Shown piece after piece: positions 28,788 through 38,484 of a DNA stretch of 64,000 bases (its first letter is position 1; every line of letters begins with the position of its first letter). The notes below the pieces were generated by a model. The model was not told the DNA's origin and did no database searches. It saw nothing but the letters and a program-made list of their open reading frames with translations. The DNA is from Catalinimonas niigatensis. Its GTDB lineage: Bacteria > Bacteroidota > Bacteroidia > Cytophagales > Cyclobacteriaceae. Both the position numbers and the translations under genes were made by a program. Location: positions 3,119,001-3,183,000 of the forward strand of contig NZ_CP119422.1 in assembly GCF_030506285.1 (NCBI RefSeq), read 5' to 3'.

Positions 28788-28865
28788 TGGTTAATGAGGA
28801 ATGACCAAAGATTAATGAACAATGAATATTCTACCCTCATCATTAATCATTATTCCTTAACCTTA

Positions 28866-29291
28866 CTAGCTGGCAAAGATCTGGTTCATGTCTTTGAAAG
28901 ACTTAAACTCCAGCGCATTGCCACTGGGGTCCAGCAGAAACATAGTCGCCTGCTCCCCTACTTCTCCCTTGAAGCGGATGTGTGGCTCTATGATAAAGCT
29001 GATACCCATTTCTTTTAATCGCTCAGCCAGTTCGTGCCACTGCTCCCACTTCAGAATGGCTCCGAAGTGGCGAACCGGCACATTGTCACCATCTACTTCA
29101 TTAGTCCGGGCTTGAGCTACTTCCTCCGGTCGCAAATGCGCAGAAAGCTGGTGTCCAAAAAAATCAAAGTCAATCCAGCGCTCGGCTGTTCTGCCTACCC
29201 TGCATCCCAGGGTATTTTCATAAAAAGTGCGTGTAGCATGCAGATCCGCTACCGGAAAAGCCAGATGAAAAGGAGGCATATTGAGTGTCAT
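28866..29291 (-). CDS. VOC (glyoxalase/dioxygenase-fold) family protein
   Basis: A 141-residue protein starting at ATG 29291 (a longer frame to 29327 is open). It is one vicinal-oxygen-chelate unit: [26 protein letters not shown] at the start, [15 protein letters not shown] in the middle and a final [15 protein letters not shown]. His in HLAFPV, His in HFGAI and the closing Glu are the expected metal ligands. Such proteins include dioxygenases, lyases and resistance proteins; the exact reaction is unknown. It is transcribed alone and diverges from the methyltransferase gene. Confidence 0.87.
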   Translation of the reverse strand: MTLNMPPFHLAFPVADLHATRTFYENTLGCRVGRTAERWIDFDFFGHQLSAHLRPEEVAQARTNEVDGDNVPVRHFGAILKWEQWHELAERLKEMGISFIIEPHIRFKGEVGEQATMFLLDPSGNALEFKSFKDMNQIFAS

Positions 29292-29384
29292 AGGTATATT
29301 TTTTTCTAAATCTAAAGCCTTCCCCATTCTATTACAAAACTGTATGCCTTAAATTTACCTTTCAAACTTTCAACGCTTAGTGCC

Positions 29385-30008
29385 ATGTCTCCTCAAGATA
29401 TCAATCGACTTCTCGGCAACATTGATCTTTACTTACTGGATCATATCCTGAAAGGACGCTTTACTCCGGATATGCGACTGCTGGATGTGGGCTGTGGAGA
29501 GGGCAGAAATCTGGTATATTTTATCAGACAAGGCTACGATGTCTGGGGTATTGACAAAAACCCGGCAGCTTTGCAGATGCTTCGCCTGTATGGAAGATCC
29601 CTGCATCCTGATTTTGATCCGGAGAAATTTATAGAGGATGATGGAACTTCCATTTCTTTACCTCCTATGAGTTTTGATGGGGTAATCAGCAGTGCCGTAT
29701 TGCATTTTGCCGACGACCACACTCACTTTCATAAAATGTTTGCTGAACTTGTTCGGGTACTCCGGCCTGGAGGTCTTCTCTTCATTCGTACGGCCATGCT
29801 TGCCGGTATAGAGCAGGAAGCGATAGCTTTAGAATCTACTGGTCGATATTACTTACCCGATGGCAGTGAGCGTTATCTGCTTAGCTCCGATAGTTTGGAA
29901 AAATTGTGCCTTCATCATGGCATAAAGTTGCTGGAGCCATTGAAATATGTAGTAGTACAAGATGCGAGGAGTATGGGAAGCATGCTGCTACAAAAGTACC
30001 CGCTGTAG
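29385..30008 (+). CDS. Class I SAM-dependent methyltransferase
   Basis: A 207-residue methyltransferase. Motif I is LLDVGCGEGRNLVYF, followed by the acidic residue after beta2 (VWGIDKNP), the DGVISSAVLHFADD segment and RVLRPGGLLFIRT, as in the Methyltransf_11/25 group. The first residues (SPQDINRLLGNIDLYLLDHIL) form a typical helix. The methyl acceptor cannot be told; the lack of membrane segments suggests a small molecule or cytosolic protein. It lies divergent from the VOC gene and is followed after about 50 bases by a lipoprotein gene on the same strand. Confidence 0.9.
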   Translation: MSPQDINRLLGNIDLYLLDHILKGRFTPDMRLLDVGCGEGRNLVYFIRQGYDVWGIDKNPAALQMLRLYGRSLHPDFDPEKFIEDDGTSISLPPMSFDGVISSAVLHFADDHTHFHKMFAELVRVLRPGGLLFIRTAMLAGIEQEAIALESTGRYYLPDGSERYLLSSDSLEKLCLHHGIKLLEPLKYVVVQDARSMGSMLLQKYPL

Positions 30009-30059
30009 CAGTTTATGCCTATTGAAACAAACTTTCCTACGCCGGGTTATGCTTTTGCT

Positions 30060-30617
30060 ATGCATCATGTCTTAAAAGCCTTTACTCTGGTGTTACCTTT
30101 TATGATTGCTGCCTGCGAGGGGGGCAAACGAAAAGAGATCAGTGAAGAAGAAGCAAAATTTACTACTTCTGATGCTTCTGAGATTTTTTTCAGAAACGTG
30201 AGGTCTATTTATTACGAAAAGACAGTGATGGATGAAGCCAAACTGGATGTCTACCGTCTTAAAGAACGACTCCAGGCTGACGGCTATCCTTTACTCAATT
30301 TATCTATCGTAGTCAACTGGCGCTATGACGAAGCTTATGTGCTCACTGAGCCTAATGACTTTTTGCAACAGATGGATACGATCAAGATTATGTGGCGGGA
30401 TACCACACAAAATGATAGTGGGGTTTTTAAGTTTTCTAAGGGGAACAAAGATGATCATTTTCGTCTGGCTACACAGCTATATCGCAGCATACAAGCGCAG
30501 CGAAAATTATATGTGTTACATGATCATCAGGAATTACCATTTATGCAACGCAGAGATGCCCGTGAGGCCTTTCGGAAAACGATGGTAGATTACTTCCGAT
30601 TGGTAGATTTATTATAG
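30060..30617 (+). CDS. Uncharacterised lipoprotein
   Basis: A 185-residue protein from ATG 30060, chosen because MHHVLKAFTLVLPFMIAAC forms a good lipoprotein signal with Cys after Ala-Ala; the frame is also open from 30015, six bases after the methyltransferase stop. The mature part is polar with many aromatic and charged residues (DHFRLATQLYRSIQAQRKLYVLHD) and resembles small lipoproteins of Bacteroidota without an assigned domain. Function unknown. Confidence 0.6.
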   Translation: MHHVLKAFTLVLPFMIAACEGGKRKEISEEEAKFTTSDASEIFFRNVRSIYYEKTVMDEAKLDVYRLKERLQADGYPLLNLSIVVNWRYDEAYVLTEPNDFLQQMDTIKIMWRDTTQNDSGVFKFSKGNKDDHFRLATQLYRSIQAQRKLYVLHDHQELPFMQRRDAREAFRKTMVDYFRLVDLL

Positions 30618-30790
30618 CCTTTGGTATAATAGTATGCACTAAGTCTGGGTAGCTCGGGTTAAATGTCTATAGCAAGGCCTAAATTGTAAGCCTATCTGAT
30701 ATTATCTGCTTCTTTTTAGAACTATGACAATAAATTTGGGTTTCACAGTTGCATACACAATATTTTACTGCCTCATTTAGCCTTTATTTA

Positions 30791-31576
30791 ATGTTATATT
30801 ATAAAGATTATCAGTTAGGAAAAGATAAGGAGTGGGTGGTCTTTGTACACGGAGCAGGAGGAAGCTCTTCTATTTGGTATCGTCAGATCCGACGCTTTCG
30901 CAAGTCTTTCAATGTACTGTTGGTAGATCTGCGAGGACATGGCCGTTCTAAAGATCTGCTGGAGAGCTACGTTAAGGATAACTATACTTTTAATGATGTA
31001 ACATCTGACTTACTGGAAGTCATCCGGCATTTGAATATCAGGAAAGCGCATTACATTGGAATCTCTATGGGTACCATCATCATTCGTACTTTGGGAGAGA
31101 TGGCTCCACAACATATGAAGTCCATGATCCTGTGCGGTGCCATTACCCGACTCAACATACGCTCACGTCTCCTGGTATTTCTGGGACATAGCGTAAAACG
31201 TTTTGTGCCTTATATGTGGTTGTATCGCTTATTCGCCTGGGTAATCATGCCTAACCCCCGGGATATCATGTCCCGGAACCTTTTTATTGGGGAGGCAAAA
31301 AAACTATATAAAAAAGAGTTTCTAAGATGGTTTCGCCTCACCAATGAGGTAAACCCTCTTCTAAAATATTTTAAGGAGAAAGAAATCGCTGTGCCTACAC
31401 TTTATATCATGGGAGATGGAGATTATATGTTTTTGCCTCCGGTCAGAAAAATTGTTCAGGAGCATGAGCATGCTATTTTGCAGGTGATAGAAGATTGCGG
31501 ACATGTCTGTAATATTGAAAAGCCAGCACTTTTCAATAAACTTGCGATTCGCTTTATTCAATATGGTTACATATAA
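30791..31576 (+). CDS. Alpha/beta hydrolase
   Basis: A 261-residue enzyme from ATG 30791 (MLYYKDYQLGKDKEWVVFVHGAGG); the frame is open from 30749. The oxyanion loop is H-G-A-G-G, the nucleophile elbow is G-I-S-M-G (Ser), the acid is probably the Asp in MGDGDYMF, and the catalytic His lies in EDCGHVCNIEKP. This is the standard layout of esterases/lipases/peptidases with an alpha/beta fold. There is no signal peptide. Substrate unknown. Confidence 0.9.
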   Translation: MLYYKDYQLGKDKEWVVFVHGAGGSSSIWYRQIRRFRKSFNVLLVDLRGHGRSKDLLESYVKDNYTFNDVTSDLLEVIRHLNIRKAHYIGISMGTIIIRTLGEMAPQHMKSMILCGAITRLNIRSRLLVFLGHSVKRFVPYMWLYRLFAWVIMPNPRDIMSRNLFIGEAKKLYKKEFLRWFRLTNEVNPLLKYFKEKEIAVPTLYIMGDGDYMFLPPVRKIVQEHEHAILQVIEDCGHVCNIEKPALFNKLAIRFIQYGYI

Positions 31577-31720
31577 ATCAACAGTGTTATGTTGGAAACA
31601 GTACTTGCGTGTGCTGCTTCTTTGAGACTGATTTGCGCATGAAAGCATCAGAATATAAGGAGAATATGAACAGATTAACTAACCTCTTTTAATATCCGTT
31701 TTGCAATGTGAACAGAGCCT

Positions 31721-31752
31721 GCTTTTTACTTCAACTACGTGAAGTAAAAAGC
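31721..31752. repeat. Perfect 13-base inverted repeat upstream of the RND efflux operon
   Basis: Arms GCTTTTTACTTCA and TGAAGTAAAAAGC (31721-31733, 31740-31752) with a six-base centre. It lies about 65 bases before the efflux adaptor start. There is no T tract directly after the second arm, so a terminator for the upstream hydrolase is less likely than an operator or leader hairpin. No regulator gene adjoins. Confidence 0.6.
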
Positions 31753-31816
31753 TGAATAAGAAATTTTAATTGTACCCTATTAATATGACCAATTGAATAA
31801 GAAATCAATTTATCTC

Positions 31817-32935
31817 ATGAAACAAAAATATTTCTTGATGTCAGGAAAGATCAACATTTACATACTGCTGATGGCTGCCAGTTTATTCCACGCCTGTGCG
31901 GTAGAAGAGGAAAAAAAGAATAGACCAAGCCAGGCGGCTATGGCGGATGCTGCGTTATCTGTAGAAGGAATGATCTTGAAAGCTTCAGCCATTGACGATA
32001 AAATCTACTCTACCGGCACATTGTTACCCAATGAAGAAGTGGAACTTAGGCCCGAAACTTCCGGACGTATTGTAGGAATCTACTTTGAAGAAGGAAGCCG
32101 GGTTTCCAAAGGGCAACTGCTTGCCAAGATTGATAACAGCGAACTGAACGCACAGCTCAACAAACTGAAAGTACAAAGAAAGCTTGCCCAGAGCGAAGAG
32201 GCCCGCCAGCAAAAACTCCTTGACATAGAAGCCATCAGCCAGGGAGAATATGATGTTACACTCAATCAGTTGAATACTTTAGAAGCTGAAATTGACCTGA
32301 TAGAAACGCAAATCAGTAAAACAAATATTACCTCCCCTTTCAGTGGCATTGTAAGTCTTAGAAATGTAAGCGAAGGCGGTTACGTATCACCTTCTACGCT
32401 CATTGCTTCCATGCAGCAGATTGACCCGATCAAAGTTGAATTTTCTGTGCCCGAAAGATACATCAGCGATATCAAAGAAGGTACGGTAGTCAACTACGGC
32501 GTGACGAACACAAATGATACTTATCAGGCCAAAGTATATGCCATTGATTCTAAAATTGATGTCAATACCCGTACAGTAAGAGTAAGGGCGCGCAGCAGTA
32601 ATCCTGAAAATAGCCTGAGGCCAGGCGCTTTTGCCCGAGTAGAGATTATCCTTAAATCTTTTGAAGACGCTATCCTGGTCCCCTCTGACGCCATTCTAAC
32701 AGAGCTGGAAGGAGAAAAAGTATTTATCACCGAAAATGGCAAGGCTACTTCAAAAAGGGTAAGGACCGGTATTCGTAATGAAAATATGGTGCAGATTTTA
32801 GAAGGTCTGGCTCTTAAGGACACTTTGGTGCTCACTGGTTTGATGTCTATCCAGGAAGGCAAACCGATTGAGTTTAAAGAATTGAGAAGCCCTGACATGG
32901 AAGTGAAAGTAAATGAACCTAATGTAGCCCTATGA
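31817..32935 (+). CDS. RND efflux periplasmic adaptor (membrane fusion) lipoprotein
   Basis: A 372-residue adaptor from ATG 31817 (31793 is an in-frame alternative). A lipoprotein signal ends LFHACAVEEEKK. Then come the lipoyl/barrel-sandwich halves (VELRPETSGRIVGIYFEEGSRVSKGQLLAKID and TSPFSGIVSLRNVSEGGYVSPSTLIASM) around an alpha-helical hairpin (about 105-160), the beta-barrel and the membrane-proximal domain, as in AcrA/MexA relatives. Overlaps the permease gene by four bases (ATGA), so pump and adaptor are coupled. Acts in the periplasm, anchored by lipid to the inner membrane. Confidence 0.95.
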   Translation: MKQKYFLMSGKINIYILLMAASLFHACAVEEEKKNRPSQAAMADAALSVEGMILKASAIDDKIYSTGTLLPNEEVELRPETSGRIVGIYFEEGSRVSKGQLLAKIDNSELNAQLNKLKVQRKLAQSEEARQQKLLDIEAISQGEYDVTLNQLNTLEAEIDLIETQISKTNITSPFSGIVSLRNVSEGGYVSPSTLIASMQQIDPIKVEFSVPERYISDIKEGTVVNYGVTNTNDTYQAKVYAIDSKIDVNTRTVRVRARSSNPENSLRPGAFARVEIILKSFEDAILVPSDAILTELEGEKVFITENGKATSKRVRTGIRNENMVQILEGLALKDTLVLTGLMSIQEGKPIEFKELRSPDMEVKVNEPNVAL

Positions 32936-35900
32936 ACCTCTCATCCACCAGTATTGACCGCCCGGTACTTGCTACGGTAATGTCTATCGTGATCATCATC
33001 TTTGGAGTGATCGGATTCTCTTACCTGGGTATCAGGGAATACCCCAGCGTTGACCCGCCCATCATTTCTGTAAGTACCAACTATACGGGAGCCAGCGCAG
33101 ATGTCATTGAATCACAGATTACCGAACCTCTGGAAGAGGGTATCAACGGTATATCCGGTATCCGCTCTCTCTCCTCCATCAGTAGTGACGGCAGGAGTAC
33201 GATTACCGTAGAGTTTGAACTGGGTGAAGACCTGGAAGCTGCTGCCAATGATGTACGTGACAGGGTATCACAGGCACGCCGCAACCTGCCTCCTGATGCT
33301 GACCCTCCTATTGTGACCAAAGCTGATGCCGATGCTACAACCATTCTTGCCCTGACCGTGCAGAGTGACGAAAGGAGTCTCCTTGAGCTTTCGGACATTG
33401 CCACCAACACTTTCAAAGAAAGGCTACAGACCATACCCGGCATCAGTAACATTCGGATCTGGGGAGACAAGCGGTATGCCATGCGCCTGCAAATGGACCC
33501 GGCTAAATTAGAAGCGTATCAGCTTACTCCTCTGGATGTCAGGAATGCCTTATTGCAGCAAAATGTGGAGTTGCCTACGGGTAACATTGAGGGTTATCGC
33601 AGCTATCTGACCATCCGTACAATGGGTAGACTGGTCACTGAGAAAGATTTTAACGAAATGATCATCAAAGAAGAGAATGGTGCGGTGATTAAATTCAAAG
33701 ACATAGGAGAGGCTGTACTGGATGCAGAAAACCAGCGCACCCTGCTCAGAGGAAATAACAAAATTCCTATGGTAGGGATAGCTGTAACACCCCAGCCAGG
33801 TGCCAACTACATTGCCATTGCCGACGAGTTCTACAAGCGTGTTGACCAGATTGAGGAAGAACTGCCTGACGACCTTAAACTGGGTTATGCGATGGATACC
33901 ACACTGACCATCCGCAAAGCGATTACCGAAGTGGAAGAAACCATTCTCATTGCTTTTGGGCTGGTAGTGATTGTCATCTTCATGTTTCTGCGGGACTGGC
34001 GTACCACCCTCATCCCTGCCATTGCTATTCCTATTTCGCTAATTGGCGCTTTCTTCATCATGTACTTTGCCGACTTCTCTATCAATATCTTAACCCTCTT
34101 AGGCATTGTACTGGCTACCGGACTGGTGGTAGATGATGCCATTGTAGTTTTGGAGAATATTTATCAAAAAATAGAGTCGGGAATATCACCCAAAAAAGCA
34201 GCTCATGAAGGAGCTTCGGAAATTTACTTTGCCATCATTTCCACTACTGTTACGCTGGCGGCAGTGTTTCTGCCCATTATTTTCCTGGAAGGAGTAACAG
34301 GTAGGTTATTTCGGGAATTTGGGGTGGTAGTAGCAGGCTCAGTCATCATCTCAGCTTTTGTCTCGCTTACGCTCACGCCCATGATGAGTGCGCGCCTGCT
34401 GAGAAAGAAGGAACGCACCAGTAAATTTTATAAGGTTACCGAACGTTTTTTTGAACGCATGACCAACGGTTACAATAAGCTGCTCCTTCGTTTTATGAAA
34501 TTTCGTTGGACCGCCATTGTGATCATGTTTCTTTCAATAGGAGCCATTGTGCTTTTAGGGGCACTGCTACCCTCTGAACTGGCTCCTCTGGAAGACAAAA
34601 GCCGCATCCGTATTTTGTCTACTGCGCCGGAAGGCACTTCTTTTGAACTGATGGATGATTATGTGATGGAGCTGCTCAATGTGGTAGATACCTTACAGGA
34701 AAAAGCTGCTCTGGTCGCTGTAACTTCCCCAGGATTTGGCTCCAGCAATTCTGTCAATTCTTCCTTTGTAAGAATTACCATGACTCCCCCTTCCGAGCGC
34801 ACGCGCTCCCAGCAGGAAGTAGCCCAGCAACTGACCGCCATTACACGAGAGATGAATTTTGCCAGGAGTTTTGTCGTGCAGGAGCAAACTATACAGGTAG
34901 GTCGCTCCAGTGGTTTGCCAGTACAATATGTAATACAGGCACCTAACCTGGAAAGGCTGAAGGAAGTCCTTCCTCAATTTATGGAAAGAGCCTCTGCCAA
35001 TCCAAATTTTGAAGTAGTTGACTTAGATCTCAAGTTCAACAAACCTGAACTGGCTGTCACCATTGACCGGGAAAGAGCCAGGGCATTGGGTGTATCAGTA
35101 CGGGACATTGCCGAGACGATACAGTTGTTCTTTAGTGGTCAGCGGTTTGACTATTTCGTCATGGATGGCAAACAGTACCAGATCATCGGAGAAGCAAGCC
35201 GTGTAAATCGGGATGAACCCCTGGACCTAAGTTCTATCAGTGTGCGCAACAAAAGAGGAGAACTGATTACCCTCAATAATGTAGTAACGCTGGAAACACA
35301 GAGCACTTCTCCTCAACTCTATCGCTATAATCGTTACATCGCGGCCACAGTATCAGCTTCTCCTGCTCAGGGAGTTACCTTAGGGCAAGGTATTGAAGCT
35401 ATGGATGAAATCGCAGCTGATCTGCTGGATGAGTCATTTTCTACCGCGCTATCAGGTACTTCCAAAGACTATGAAGAGAGTTCAGGTAGTTTGTACTTTG
35501 CCTTTGGATTGGCACTTGTCTTGATTTATCTGGTATTGGCAGCTCAATTTGAGAGCTTCGTTGATCCACTCATCATTATGTTTACCGTGCCACTTGCCTT
35601 GACCGGAGCTTTACTCACCCTTTGGCTGTTTGGACACACGCTCAATATCTTCAGTCAGATCGGTATCATCGTACTGATCGGTATAGTTACCAAGAATGGT
35701 ATCCTGATTGTGGAGTTTGCCAATCAGCGGAAAGAAGATGGACTGAACAAGTTTGATGCCGTAATAGAAGCAGCTACACTCAGGTTAAGACCCATTCTGA
35801 TGACCAGTTTAGCTACTATTTTAGGTACATTACCTATCGCATTGGCATTAGGCGCAGCATCTACCAGCCGTATTCCTATGGGTATGGCGATCATCGGAGG

Positions 35901-36006
35901 TTTGCTATTTTCGTTAATACTCACTCTGCTGGTCATTCCTATCACTTATACCTATATGTCTGGGAATGCTACGGTAAAAGCTAAAGTGGAACCAAAACAC
36001 AGATAA
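32932..36006 (+). CDS. RND multidrug efflux permease (HAE1/AcrB type)
   Basis: A 1024-residue inner-membrane pump of the HAE1 family. It opens SSTSIDRPVLATVMSIVIIIFGVIGF, has the porter domains with YPSVDPPIISVSTNYTGASADVIESQIT, and keeps the proton-relay acidic pair in helix 4 (GLVVDDAIVVLENI, the counterpart of the AcrB Asp-Asp). The second half repeats the topology. Length fits AcrB (about 1050). It exports hydrophobic or amphiphilic compounds using the proton gradient, drawing from the periplasm. Middle gene of a complete adaptor-pump-channel operon. Confidence 0.97.
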   Translation: MNLSSTSIDRPVLATVMSIVIIIFGVIGFSYLGIREYPSVDPPIISVSTNYTGASADVIESQITEPLEEGINGISGIRSLSSISSDGRSTITVEFELGEDLEAAANDVRDRVSQARRNLPPDADPPIVTKADADATTILALTVQSDERSLLELSDIATNTFKERLQTIPGISNIRIWGDKRYAMRLQMDPAKLEAYQLTPLDVRNALLQQNVELPTGNIEGYRSYLTIRTMGRLVTEKDFNEMIIKEENGAVIKFKDIGEAVLDAENQRTLLRGNNKIPMVGIAVTPQPGANYIAIADEFYKRVDQIEEELPDDLKLGYAMDTTLTIRKAITEVEETILIAFGLVVIVIFMFLRDWRTTLIPAIAIPISLIGAFFIMYFADFSINILTLLGIVLATGLVVDDAIVVLENIYQKIESGISPKKAAHEGASEIYFAIISTTVTLAAVFLPIIFLEGVTGRLFREFGVVVAGSVIISAFVSLTLTPMMSARLLRKKERTSKFYKVTERFFERMTNGYNKLLLRFMKFRWTAIVIMFLSIGAIVLLGALLPSELAPLEDKSRIRILSTAPEGTSFELMDDYVMELLNVVDTLQEKAALVAVTSPGFGSSNSVNSSFVRITMTPPSERTRSQQEVAQQLTAITREMNFARSFVVQEQTIQVGRSSGLPVQYVIQAPNLERLKEVLPQFMERASANPNFEVVDLDLKFNKPELAVTIDRERARALGVSVRDIAETIQLFFSGQRFDYFVMDGKQYQIIGEASRVNRDEPLDLSSISVRNKRGELITLNNVVTLETQSTSPQLYRYNRYIAATVSASPAQGVTLGQGIEAMDEIAADLLDESFSTALSGTSKDYEESSGSLYFAFGLALVLIYLVLAAQFESFVDPLIIMFTVPLALTGALLTLWLFGHTLNIFSQIGIIVLIGIVTKNGILIVEFANQRKEDGLNKFDAVIEAATLRLRPILMTSLATILGTLPIALALGAASTSRIPMGMAIIGGLLFSLILTLLVIPITYTYMSGNATVKAKVEPKHR

Positions 36007-36035
36007 ACATTCAAATACAGCAAGCACATTCCATA

Positions 36036-37355
36036 ATGAATATTCAACCATACCGCTATATGCTCGGGGCGTTGCTTTTGATAAGCACCTTCCCTGCTAT
36101 GGCACAGGATACACTACAATTGGCAGAAGCCGTAAAGCTTGGTCTGGAAAATAATTTTGACATTCGTATTGTCAGAAACAGCGTAGAAGTTGCTGAAAAC
36201 AACTACTCTTACCGGAATGCTGGCTTTTTGCCTAGCCTGAATGCCAATGCTGCCATCACCAAAGAAATACAGGATACTCAGCAGTCTTTTCTGGATGGAA
36301 GAGAGCAAAATGCCAACAATGCCGCCTCTACAAATATTGGGACATCTGCCACTCTGGACTGGACCATCTTTGATGGTACCCGCATGTTCATTGAGTACGA
36401 ACAGTTAGGCGTACTGCGAAAAGCAGAAGCTACCAGTGCTGAAATTACTATAGAAAACACCATTGCGCAGATATCCAACGCTTTTTATACTGTCATTCTG
36501 GAAAAAGCACAGATGGATGTACTTGAAGAATCGCTGGAGCTCTCTGAAGAAAGAGTGCAGATCGCCAAGACCAAGTATGAGGTGGGGAGAGTTTCCAAAC
36601 TGGAGTATCTGGCTGCACAGGTAGACTACAACGAGGATAAAAGTGCACTTATTCGTCAACAGGAGATTTTTTATACTGCTAAGGTAAACCTTAATACCCT
36701 AATCAGCTTACCCCCTGATCATGATTTTCTGGTACCCGGGCAGATTGATCCCAACCTTGAGCTGGAGAAGGAATCATTGCAGAATTCAGTGTTGGAAAGC
36801 AATCCCAACCTGCTGCTTGCCTGGCAAACCCAAAACCTTGCGTACCTGGAGATGAAAGCCCTGAAAACAGACTATTATCCTACTGTCGCATTGAACGCAG
36901 GCTATAGTTATAATTCCCTGGAAGCTGAAGCTGGTTTTGTATTTCTCCGCCGCTCCAATGGCGCCTTTTATGGACTCACCGGAACATGGACAATTTTTGA
37001 CAGGTTCAACAGAAAACGTGAAGTACAAAATGCACTGGTTCAGGTAGAAACTACAGAACTTGAAATTGAAAGAATCAAGCAATCATTACTGGCTGATTTG
37101 GAAAGAAGCTATATCAATTACCTCAACAGCGTGAATCTTTTTCAGCTGGAACAGCAGAACCTGGAGATTGCCAAAGAAAACGCCCAGATAGCATTGGAGC
37201 GTTATCGTCTGGGCAACAGCAATGCGTTGGAACTACGTGAAGCGCAGATCAATGCAGTACAGGCAGAAAGCCGTCTGATTAACGCGGTATATTCTACCAA
37301 AATCGCCGAAATTGAGCTACTAAGACTAAGCGGACAGATATTGAGTAATGCATAG
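36036..37355 (+). CDS. TolC-family outer membrane channel
   Basis: A 439-residue TolC/OMF protein with a signal peptide (about 1-22, ending AMAQ). It shows the tandem helical repeats of the family (DTLQLAEAVKLGLENNFDIRIVRNSVEVAENNY; later ALERYRLGNSNALELREAQINAVQAESRLINA) that build the alpha-barrel tunnel. It follows the permease after 29 bases and completes the tripartite efflux system by connecting it to the exterior. Confidence 0.95.
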   Translation: MNIQPYRYMLGALLLISTFPAMAQDTLQLAEAVKLGLENNFDIRIVRNSVEVAENNYSYRNAGFLPSLNANAAITKEIQDTQQSFLDGREQNANNAASTNIGTSATLDWTIFDGTRMFIEYEQLGVLRKAEATSAEITIENTIAQISNAFYTVILEKAQMDVLEESLELSEERVQIAKTKYEVGRVSKLEYLAAQVDYNEDKSALIRQQEIFYTAKVNLNTLISLPPDHDFLVPGQIDPNLELEKESLQNSVLESNPNLLLAWQTQNLAYLEMKALKTDYYPTVALNAGYSYNSLEAEAGFVFLRRSNGAFYGLTGTWTIFDRFNRKREVQNALVQVETTELEIERIKQSLLADLERSYINYLNSVNLFQLEQQNLEIAKENAQIALERYRLGNSNALELREAQINAVQAESRLINAVYSTKIAEIELLRLSGQILSNA

Positions 37356-37420
37356 TGGATTTTGTTTCTGCACGTGATTAGTTTAGTGCTAAGTCATTTT
37401 TTGCACTGTAAATATTTTTT

Positions 37421-38410
37421 ATGCAAGCTGTAGTTTTTGATCAGACCGGTACTGCCGATCAACTTTATATGGGTCAGTGGGAGAAGCCCCGACCTGGAGA
37501 TGAAGAGGTACTTGTTGAAGTTGCTGCCACTGCGCTCAACCGTGCTGACCTGCTCCAACGTGAAGGGAAGTACCCCCCGCCCAAAGGCGCAAGTCCAATC
37601 CTAGGATTGGAGATCAGCGGAGAAATCGTGGAGGTAGGAAGTAAGGTAAAACGCTGGAAGAAAGGTGATCTTGTTTTCGGATTAATTTCCGGAGGGGGTT
37701 ATGCTGAGTATGCTGTCATTCATGAAAATATGGCCATGCCGGTACCGGCTCAGCTGAGCCTGATAGAAGCAGTAGCCATCCCGGAAGTTTTTCTTACTGC
37801 TTATCAGGCACTGAGCTGGCTGGCAGATTTTAAGGAAGGAGAAAAGTTGTTAATCCATGCAGGAGCCAGTGGTGTTGGTACGGCCGCTATCCAGCTGGCG
37901 CGTAACATGAAGGCTACTGAAATCCTGGTTACTGCTTCGGCTTCCAAACACCAGATATGCCTGGATTTAGGAGCCAACCTAGCCATAGATTATAAAAATC
38001 AGGATTTTGAGGAAATCGTGAAACAGCATACTGCTGAAAAAGGAGTGGATGTCATCATTGATTTTATCGCGGCTCCTTATTTTGAAAAAAACATTAACAT
38101 ATTAAACACTGATGGTCGGCTCATCCTGCTGGCTACTTTGGGAGGCGTAAAAGTGGAGCAGTTGAACTTACTGAACCTACTTAGCAAAAGACTACAGATT
38201 ACAGCCTCTACGCTGCGTTCCCGCAGCCTTGCTTATCAGATTCAGCTCACTGAAGCTTTCTCAGCTTTTGCCTTACCTTTGTTTGCAGCGGGAGAACTAA
38301 AACCTATCATTGATCGGGTCTATCCCTGGGAACAGGTCGTTGAGGCACATCAGCATATGGAATCCAACCAAAATAGCGGAAAAATTGTCTTGAGGATAAA
38401 AGATACCTGA
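37421..38410 (+). CDS. NAD(P)H quinone oxidoreductase, PIG3-type
   Basis: A 329-residue MDR protein without zinc ligands. It matches the PIG3/TP53I3-like quinone reductases: TALNRADLLQREGKYPPPKGASPILGLEISGEIVEVG, then the nucleotide-binding segment LIHAGASGVGTAAIQLAR, ending with IIDRVYPWEQVVEAHQHMESNQNSGKIVL. It reduces quinones or similar electrophiles in the cytoplasm with NADPH. Alone in its strand context, about 65 bases after the efflux operon; cotranscription is possible. Confidence 0.92.
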   Translation: MQAVVFDQTGTADQLYMGQWEKPRPGDEEVLVEVAATALNRADLLQREGKYPPPKGASPILGLEISGEIVEVGSKVKRWKKGDLVFGLISGGGYAEYAVIHENMAMPVPAQLSLIEAVAIPEVFLTAYQALSWLADFKEGEKLLIHAGASGVGTAAIQLARNMKATEILVTASASKHQICLDLGANLAIDYKNQDFEEIVKQHTAEKGVDVIIDFIAAPYFEKNINILNTDGRLILLATLGGVKVEQLNLLNLLSKRLQITASTLRSRSLAYQIQLTEAFSAFALPLFAAGELKPIIDRVYPWEQVVEAHQHMESNQNSGKIVLRIKDT

Positions 38411-38484
38411 AGAGGCTAAAGCAACATTTTTCCTGCTGATAGCACAAAAACAGGTATCTATTTCGTTATCGAATCAGTTGAAAA

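Noticed and set aside
28788-28862. Repeated AATGA/ATTAAT words and an imperfect inverted repeat after the permease gene
   Set aside because: Simple AT-rich sequence with poor arms and no T tract; neither a good terminator nor a mobile-element end.
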